64,000 nucleotides of DNA from contig JAOVFP010000006.1 of the NCBI GenBank assembly GCA_025738555.1, forward strand, positions 3,410,001-3,474,000, written 5' to 3'. Below the pieces are notes generated by a model. It saw only the letters and a list, made by a program, of their open reading frames with translations. It was not told the origin of the DNA and ran no database searches. This document shows, piece after piece, positions 57,664 to 64,000 of this stretch (its first letter is position 1; each line of letters opens with the position of its first letter). The DNA comes from Cyathus striatus (lineage: Eukaryota > Basidiomycota > Agaricomycetes > Agaricales > Nidulariaceae). Both the position numbers and the translations under genes were made by a program.

Positions 57664-58051
57664 AATTGGTAAAAAAACTTGTGATGGCTTGTACAAGCCC
57701 TGACAAGTTCTAAAAGTGTTCTAATTTGGATTCACAAGTTCCACAAGTTATTGTCACTTAGCCACAAGTTCCCATTTTCTGATCACTTGCTCATGGTTTG
57801 CTCATGATGGCTCACTACTGCTCACTCCTGGGGGCACTTATTTCTCTGTCTTATTAGACATTTCTTGTTCTTATTTCATTTATAAATATGTTGATAATCA
57901 CTGACACTGTTAACTGCACAATATTATCTTTAATAACTTGGTGTTTTGAACTTGTGTAGGAGCTTGGGTGCCAGTCTGAATGTGTAGAACTTGTGAATGT
58001 GTGTCTCACAAGCCCCACAGGTTCTACAAGCTGTAAGTTTTTTTACCAATT
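57664..58051. mobile_element. 388-bp inverted-repeat element
   Basis: AATTGGTAAAAAAACTT at the left is matched by AAGTTTTTTTACCAATT at the right. Inner sequences rich in ACAAGTTC/CACAAG are also partly complementary. The palindromic AATT at each edge makes the exact ends and target duplication uncertain. Confidence 0.6.
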
Positions 58052-59010
58052 GCTGATGCAGTAGGTAATATATGTAAGTAATAGTAGAATGATAGGGTAT
58101 GGATTCTCCTCACCTCAGTTCTTGTGATAGAGAGAGACAACTGAGGGGAGCAGATAGCTTTGTAATCTACTCATTTAAATACTGGAAAAAAATCAAAGGT
58201 TGTAAGAACAGAAGCAAACTGAGTCAATAGACTCATTCTGCCATGTTGGCACAGCACATCAATAACACACAGGTTGCATAAACAGCCCTCTGTGATCCAA
58301 CAAGGGGAATAGGGAGGAGGTCAAGTTGGAGGACAGCTCTACCATGCACATCATCAGTGATCACCAAACACAGTCACTGGGATTATGTGTTGCCTATAAT
58401 GGAGAGCTGAGCACTAGGTCTCACAGTCAGTTCAATACAAACCTGAGTCCGAGTCTGAGGCTTGAGCAGCAAGTTCATCTCTACTTATTATTACTGGGAG
58501 GGGTAGAAATGCATTGGTGCATTCTGGTATACTATTATTCACCTATATGAGGGTTATCATCAAGGATGTAGAAGTGTTAAAACTATATACTGTACTAAAC
58601 AAATCAATTCAGCAGTCATGCATCATGTGTCCCTCCAAGATGCCAAAATTTTGGCTTTATCATGCACCAGAATTCAAAATGCTGAAAGATTTTTAGGTTC
58701 CCACTACCTTTTAAAGTAGTTGGGTTATAGGGTCCTTTGGATTCCCCTATAAAGCAATTTGTGGATCTCATTTGGGATCTCACTTTCTTGCAATGTGATT
58801 GGCTGATACCCTATAATGCTGTGTGATTGGTCAACACCTTGTGATGCTGTGACAAAGTGATCAGAGTGATCAATCAAGCTTTGGTGTCTTTGGTGTGTCA
58901 TTGCTCAAAAAGTTTCTCCTCCTCACATACCTCCTCCTCCCCAACTTCATTATATTACTGAAAGGCCCAACTTGATAGCTAGTAACTTTTTATCAACATT
59001 TGTGTAACTA
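58052..59010. other. CpG-poor spacer
   Basis: No gene recognised. Confidence 0.3.
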
Positions 59011-59022
59011 ATTGAAGTTTTA

Positions 59023-59730
59023 ATGGGGTGCAATGGTGTAGTGGTTCCATTGTGTGTGCCTGCCATTTGCACCCTGGCAGGCAAGGGTAGCAGGTACCCT
59101 GCTCAAGCACAAGCTCCTTGGTTCAATTCACACCCAGTGCAATTACTTTACTTACCCTACAAATTCACTTCTACCATGCTGATTATGTCATCCCCACCTA
59201 CTTTTCAGTATTATGTGTTACCTAGCACCACTACCATCATGAGACCCTATTACTCAATCAAACCAACAACAGCATCTGAAAGTGCTGAAGGTCCAGGTCA
59301 TCACCTCCTGCAGCTCCATACCAAAAGGCAGACTGTGGCCAGATCTGGGGGACCAATATTACTTCATCTAAATTTGAACTATTCCATCAGGGTACCAAAT
59401 ACCCTGTTCAAGAAACCATCTTGGATGTAGCACAAGGAACTGATGATTATGTCAGATGGCCACTGTGGCCTGGGAATTGCACCAGTATGAGTCTGAGTGG
59501 GATTGTTGAGTGCTGGCTTGCCATGTGGGAATCAGAATGTTCACTGGAGCCAGGAATTTGAAACTTGATGTTGACAGGTATTGATGTATGATAATTCTCA
59601 ATTTCTCAAGCAACAGTCACACATCAGATACCAGGGAGGGGTGCATAAATAGAAATATACAAATAAATGTAAGGTCTACATAGGGTTTACCCTGAGGACA
59701 ATAAATGAGACTTAAAAAAAAAAAAAAAAA
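59023..59730 (+). mobile_element. tRNA-headed SINE, ~708 bp, poly(A) tail
   Basis: The 5' part has a pol III A-box-like TGGTGTAGTGGTT (59034-59046) and a B-box-like GGTTCAATTCA (59120-59130), spaced wider than in a normal tRNA. The body ends in ~17 A residues (59714-59730). AATTGAAGTTTTA precedes it (59010-59022) and follows it (59730-59742), a 12-13 bp target duplication without mismatch. This is the hallmark of LINE-assisted retroposition. The 135-codon frame inside is not a gene. The clean duplication suggests a recent insertion. Confidence 0.85.
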
Positions 59731-59742
59731 ATTGAAGTTTTA

Positions 59743-60091
59743 GGCTAGCTGTGCATACCTGCTTGATAGCAGTACTATTCAGACTTCAGAGGTTGAATTG
59801 AAGCCTATTGAAAAGTTGAAGCTTGCTGTGCTTGCCTGCCTTGTCCTTCTCAAATGGCAATCACCTCCCTGTCCTGCAGCTATGATTCCCTTCTCTTTCT
59901 CACCTGATTCTTTTTGTTGTTTTGAGAGAACAATGTATTTGTTACAGCAAGCCCTTGAAGACTCTCATAAATACATAATCCTTCCTTCAATTGTGCCTTG
60001 GCTTCTTCCAGGGCTGCTGCTTTCCACAATCATGCTCTATTTTTAAATTCTCACACAGTATCCTCATACCTAAAACATTAGCAAGCAAGCT
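59743..60091. other. Short spacer
   Basis: An 82-codon frame (59798-60046) is unrecognised and probably chance. Confidence 0.3.
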
Positions 60092-61322
60092 CTTTACACT
60101 CCCCCTCCCTTACACATGAAATTCATGTGAAATTTAGGTGAACTTTTTTCCATTATTTTTGCTGAATTTCAGTGAGAACACTGCTAATAATTTCACCTAA
60201 ATTTCAGATGAATAATTCACTTGATCTTCACATGAAATTTTTCACCAGATTTTCATGTCACTTAGTGAAGTTCACATAAATTTCACCAGAAATTCACATG
60301 AAGGTTATACAATAGTAGTGAGCTTCAATTGTATTTCATAGTGCTGCTTACTAACAATAATAATAAAAGTACATAGTAAATAATAACTCCAGTCAGAATT
60401 GAACCAACAGCCTCAGAGTGATAACTAATAGTTTTCCCACAGTGCAGCAATTAACTACTACACCATAAAAACTTGTACAGTAAAAATATTTTCCACACTA
60501 TATACCCCCATCAACCCTCTACTTTCTAATACTTTGTCACATGATTGAAATATCACATGACCAAAACACAGCACACCATCATTGATTCTTGCTTCTTGCC
60601 ACATCACCATCATTCACTCCCTTCTCCCTCTCTCTCCCCCCTCTCCCCTCCCTCCCTTCCACTCTTTGATCCTCCCACCCTCACTCCTCCCCTATTTCAC
60701 TCCCTCCCTCCTCCTCTTTCTCCATCAAGAACAAATACAGTAACAACAAGAGTGCAGGAAAGCAGGAGGCACACAGCGAGCATGAGGGGCAGGATGGCAG
60801 GGTGGGAGGGGTGGGATGACAAGCACATTAGGGTGCACAATGAGCACAGGGAGCAGAATAGGGAGTGGAGGGGCAGGATAGTGAGTGGAGGGGCAGGGTA
60901 ATGAGTGGGATGGGGTGCACAGTGAGTGGAAGGGTGGGAATAGTGAGTGGGATAGGGTGCACAGTGAGCAGAGGGGCAGGGTAATAAGCAGGATAAAGCA
61001 CACAGTGAGTGGAGAGGCGGGAGGCATGGGAAAGCAGGGGATGGGACATTGAGTGCAAGGGCAGGAAATTGGGGGACATTATGTAATACTATTGTTGCTT
61101 TGTAATATGTAAATTAGTCACATGATCAATGAATAAATTCATTTTCTCCATGTTTTTAAATGAATTTCACTCAATTTTTCATGTGAATTTCACTATATTT
61201 TCACTTTAATTTCACCTAAATCACATGAAGTTCATGTAATTTCAGGTGAATTTCATGCAAATTTTATGTCAAATAGGTGATATTCATGTGAATTCATGGT
61301 GAAGGGGGGGGGGAGTGCAAAG
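60092..61322. mobile_element. 1.23-kb inverted-repeat element with internal minisatellite
   Basis: Left end CTTTACACTCCCCCTCCC, right end the complement of CTTTGCACTCCCCC. Both subterminal regions (60110-60310 and 61140-61300) are dense in TTTCACCTAAATTTCA/CATGTGAA phrases in opposite orientation. The centre is a purine/pyrimidine-skewed minisatellite. No transposase, and no target duplication identified. Confidence 0.65.
60830..61080 (+). repeat. G-rich minisatellite
   Basis: Irregular tandem units built on AGTGAGTGGAGGGGCAGG and GGGGTGCACAGTGAG variants, roughly 18-27 bp each. The opposite strand gives spurious Pro/His/Leu-rich frames. Confidence 0.65.
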
Positions 61323-62309
61323 TACTGTCAATTAGTATAGTATTGTAGAACATATTGATACAGCCTTGCAGTTCTCATCCATAGCATAGAAAAGTATATT
61401 ATTTCAGTAAATAGTTACAATATATATCATCTAGGCTACACACTAAAATCTCATCACAACAAAAATCCTTGTTGGGAAATTTGAATAATCTCTCACCTTT
61501 TTTAAACATCTAATGGACATTGGAATCTGAAGGAGTCAAAGAATAATATGAACATGATTCTTCTTCCAGTTCTTAATGTCCATTGCTCTTGCACATTTGC
61601 CATCTCACTTCCCCTCTTTGGTTCCCACTGTCATTTCTGACATTTGTCTACAATGCTCCTCAAGCTCCCACTGTTCAACCCTACACCAACCACCATACTT
61701 CATAACCACACTCCTTCACTAGCCCATAGTCTCCATTTCATTATCCTTCCATCCCAATATTGGTGGTGTATTTTCTATTTATCAGCACTACTCCAACACA
61801 ACCCATCTGTGCTCCATGTTTCATGCAAAGTCTGAACATTGAACAGCCTTGCTCAAATGAAGCCCAGGTGCTTGAGATGGGGTGATTATTGAGGCAAAGA
61901 CAACATAGTGACTATGTTATTGCAAATCATGTTGGGGGGAGGACATGGAACTAAGAATGGTGGAGGCTGAGAAGTGTAGAATGTAGGACCTCATGCATAC
62001 AGGTTGTCACTGCTGCCTGCCAGCCTTTACCCATTCATATACCCACATGTTTATGACTCCAGTAGCTTTCACATATGTGGCATATGATCATTGTTATAGT
62101 TTTATTGGAGACTTGGATGAGTGTCAGATGAGAGCAAGATGAGAGTCAGATGAAAGTTAGTTGAGACATGTGTGGAAGTGATACATACAGTCACATTAAC
62201 AGTAAGTCAATGTAAAGTACAGGTGGAATATGGGTAATGAACAGGTATAACATTGATTGTAAGTTAATTAGTTTACATATTGAATTTTTATGTAATAGTA
62301 TCTATGGAG
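61323..62309. other. Spacer downstream of the WD40 gene
   Basis: No gene recognised. CpG is nearly absent. A short AGATGAGAGTCAGATGAAAG duplication is seen at 62120-62160. Confidence 0.35.
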
Positions 62310-64000
62310 CTATAAGTTTCTTGTGCCAGCAGCAATACAATTTATCCAGTCAGACCCATGGCAGAATTGTGCAAGGCTTAATCTGCACACAGTAGTTTTA
62401 CCCATGATGACAATTGTGTCAAAATCACATAGTATCAATCTTAAGTAATCAGGCACCCAGAATAGTAAATTTCCATCCTTATCACTAACCCAGCCATTAT
62501 CATGAGCAGTCATATATATGGATGATCCACCCAGTAATAACAATTTTTTTAAATGTCCTATTTTAACAAAGATTTGGTAAACATAATTTCAATTAATTCA
62601 CAGAAACATCAAATACCTGATGTCAACTGAAAATTTCTGGAAATTATTGAGCATAGAAAATATTTTAGTGGTAATAGATATTACTAACCTGATATGTTTG
62701 TTATTGAACTCCAATTCTGCTGACATTCCATTTAGAGGGGTTGATATGGATTGAACAGCACCTGTGCCATTTACCACATCCCATATTCTCACTGTTTTGT
62801 CTCTTGAGCCTGATACCACTTGCTTTCCATCTGGAGAAAATGCTACAGATGTGACCCAATCTACATGACCTTCAAATGGAGCAGCAGCAATTGTGCCATT
62901 ATCCACATCCCATATTCTCACAGTTTTGTCATTTGAACCAGACACCACTTGCTTTCCACTTGGAGAAAATGCCACAGATGTAACATAATGTCTATGGCCT
63001 TCACATGGACCAGCAGAAATTGTGCCATTCTCAACATTCCATATTCTTACAGTTCTGTCCTCTGAGCCAGATACCACTTGCTTTCCATTTGGAGAAAATG
63101 ATACAGATGTGATCCAATCTAAATGACCTTCAAATGGACCAGCAGCAATTGTACCATTCTCCACATCCCATATTTTCACAGTTCTATCCTCTGAACCAGA
63201 TACTACTCTCTTTCCATCTGGAGAGAATGCTACAGATGTGACCCAATCGATCTGATCTTCAAATGGACCAGTAGCAATTGTGCCACTTTCTACATTCCAG
63301 ATTTGTACTGTTTTGTCACCTGAACCAGAAACCACTTTATTTCCATCTGAAGAAAATGCTACTGATGTGACCCTATCTGTATGACCTTCAAATAGATTAA
63401 CAATGTTGCCACTTGCTACATCCCATATTCTCACAGTTTTATCATCTGAAGCAGAAACTACTTTCTTTCCATTTGGAGAGAATGCTACAGATGTGACATA
63501 ATCTTCATGACCTACAAATGGACCAGCAGCAATTGTGCCACTCTCTACATCCCATATTCTCACAGTTTTATCACCTGAACCAGATACTACTTGCTTTCCA
63601 TCTGGAGAAAATGCCACAGATGTGACATAATCTGTGTGACCTTCAGATGAATTATCAGCATTAATTGTGTCATTCTCCACATCCCATATCCTCACAGTTT
63701 TGTCATTTGAACCTGAAACCACTTGCTTTCCATCTGGAGAAAATGATACAGATGCAACTCTATCTGTGTGACCTTCAAATGGACCAGCAGAAATTGTGCC
63801 ACTTGCTACATCCCATATTCTCACAGTTTTGTCAGCTGAACCAGACACCACCTTCTTTCCATCTGTAGAAAATGCTACAGATGTGACATAATCTGTGTGA
63901 TCTTCAAATGGACCAGCAGCAATTGTTCCATTTTCCACATTCCATATTCTCACAGTTCTGTCCTCTGAGCCAGATACCACTTTCTTTCCATTTGTAGAAA
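62310..64000 (-). CDS. WD40-repeat C-terminus of a NACHT-WD40-type protein, runs off the window
   Basis: From the right edge the frame encodes nine complete and one partial WD40 repeats of 43 residues (129 bp), each with SVAFSPDGK, VVSGS-x-DKTVRIWDV and GTI-x-AGPFEGH. One unit (NIVNLFEGH) is one residue short. After the last repeat (SISTPLNGMSAELEFNNKHI) two introns lead to a terminal exon, SIYMTAHDNGWVSDKDGNLL then FWVPDYLR and LSLAQFCHGSDWINC. This tail is characteristic of basidiomycete NACHT-WD40 NOD-like receptors, which act as cytoplasmic sensors in heterokaryon incompatibility or defence. The NACHT part would lie beyond 64000 and is not seen. Repeats are very alike, as expected under concerted evolution. 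The open frame and tail argue for a live gene. Confidence 0.85.

Noticed and set aside
59023..59140. A functional tRNA gene
   Set aside because: A- and B-box-like motifs are present, but they are spaced too widely, a clover-leaf is not obvious, and the sequence continues into a poly(A)-tailed body; a SINE explains it.
63665..63868. Plus-strand frame opposite the WD40 repeats
   Set aside because: It is the periodic shadow of the repeat-encoding strand.
1..64000. CRISPR arrays, bacterial operons, rRNA
   Set aside because: No regularly spaced direct repeats, ribosome-binding sites or rRNA-like sequence were seen, and splicing shows the DNA is eukaryotic.

Overview
The window reads as nuclear DNA of a filamentous basidiomycete, most likely an Agaricomycete. 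Genes are split by many roughly 50-nt GT-AG introns. The recognisable families are a DML1/Misato gene, a WOPR (Gti1/Pac2) regulator, DUF6534-type membrane proteins, a MULE transposase with a SWIM finger, fungal Ty3/gypsy sequence and a NACHT-WD40-type C-terminus. There are no bacterial operons, no CRISPR array and no rRNA or functional tRNA gene that I can support.

Left part (1-31.3 kb) is CpG-containing, gene-bearing DNA. On the minus strand lie DML1/misato (246-2370), a small unknown gene (2957-3363), a WOPR transcription factor (3566-4707) and a 714-residue proline/glutamine-rich protein (9014-11158). Three paralogues of one multi-exon membrane protein family follow. Two sit in a ~2.3 kb inverted duplication and point away from each other (14025-15972 minus, 22582-24523 plus); the third is at 28859-30817 plus. 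Between them are short TA-flanked inverted-repeat elements, a degenerate four-copy cassette embedded in pyrimidine-rich DNA, and a possible 52-residue cysteine-rich protein.

Middle part (31.3-53.3 kb) is a nest of transposons. The outermost layer is an element with ~250-300 bp terminal inverted repeats (31282-53348). It holds a 729-bp almost fully palindromic element (32046-32774). Its right arm is split by a ~19.9 kb LTR retrotransposon (LTRs 33442-34512 and 52225-53296; gag-pol on the minus strand). That element carries two intron-containing genes in antisense orientation between integrase and 3' LTR. One of these is split by a 4-kb MULE (37690-41647), and a 1063-bp solo-LTR-like insertion splits the protease (48088-49150). 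gag, pol and the MULE transposase are broken by frameshifts and by stops that look like C-to-T or G-to-A changes.

Right part (53.3-64 kb) is strongly CpG-depleted. It holds several inverted-repeat elements, a textbook poly(A)-tailed tRNA-headed SINE with a 12-13 bp target duplication (59023-59730), and at the right edge the C-terminal half of an intact WD40-repeat gene (62310 to beyond 64000). The change from CpG-containing to CpG-poor DNA falls within the outermost inverted-repeat element: its left arm keeps CpG sites that are TpG/CpA in its right arm. The strongest leads are this boundary, the antisense cargo genes of the LTR element, and an immune-receptor-like gene that stays open although its visible part has almost no CpG.
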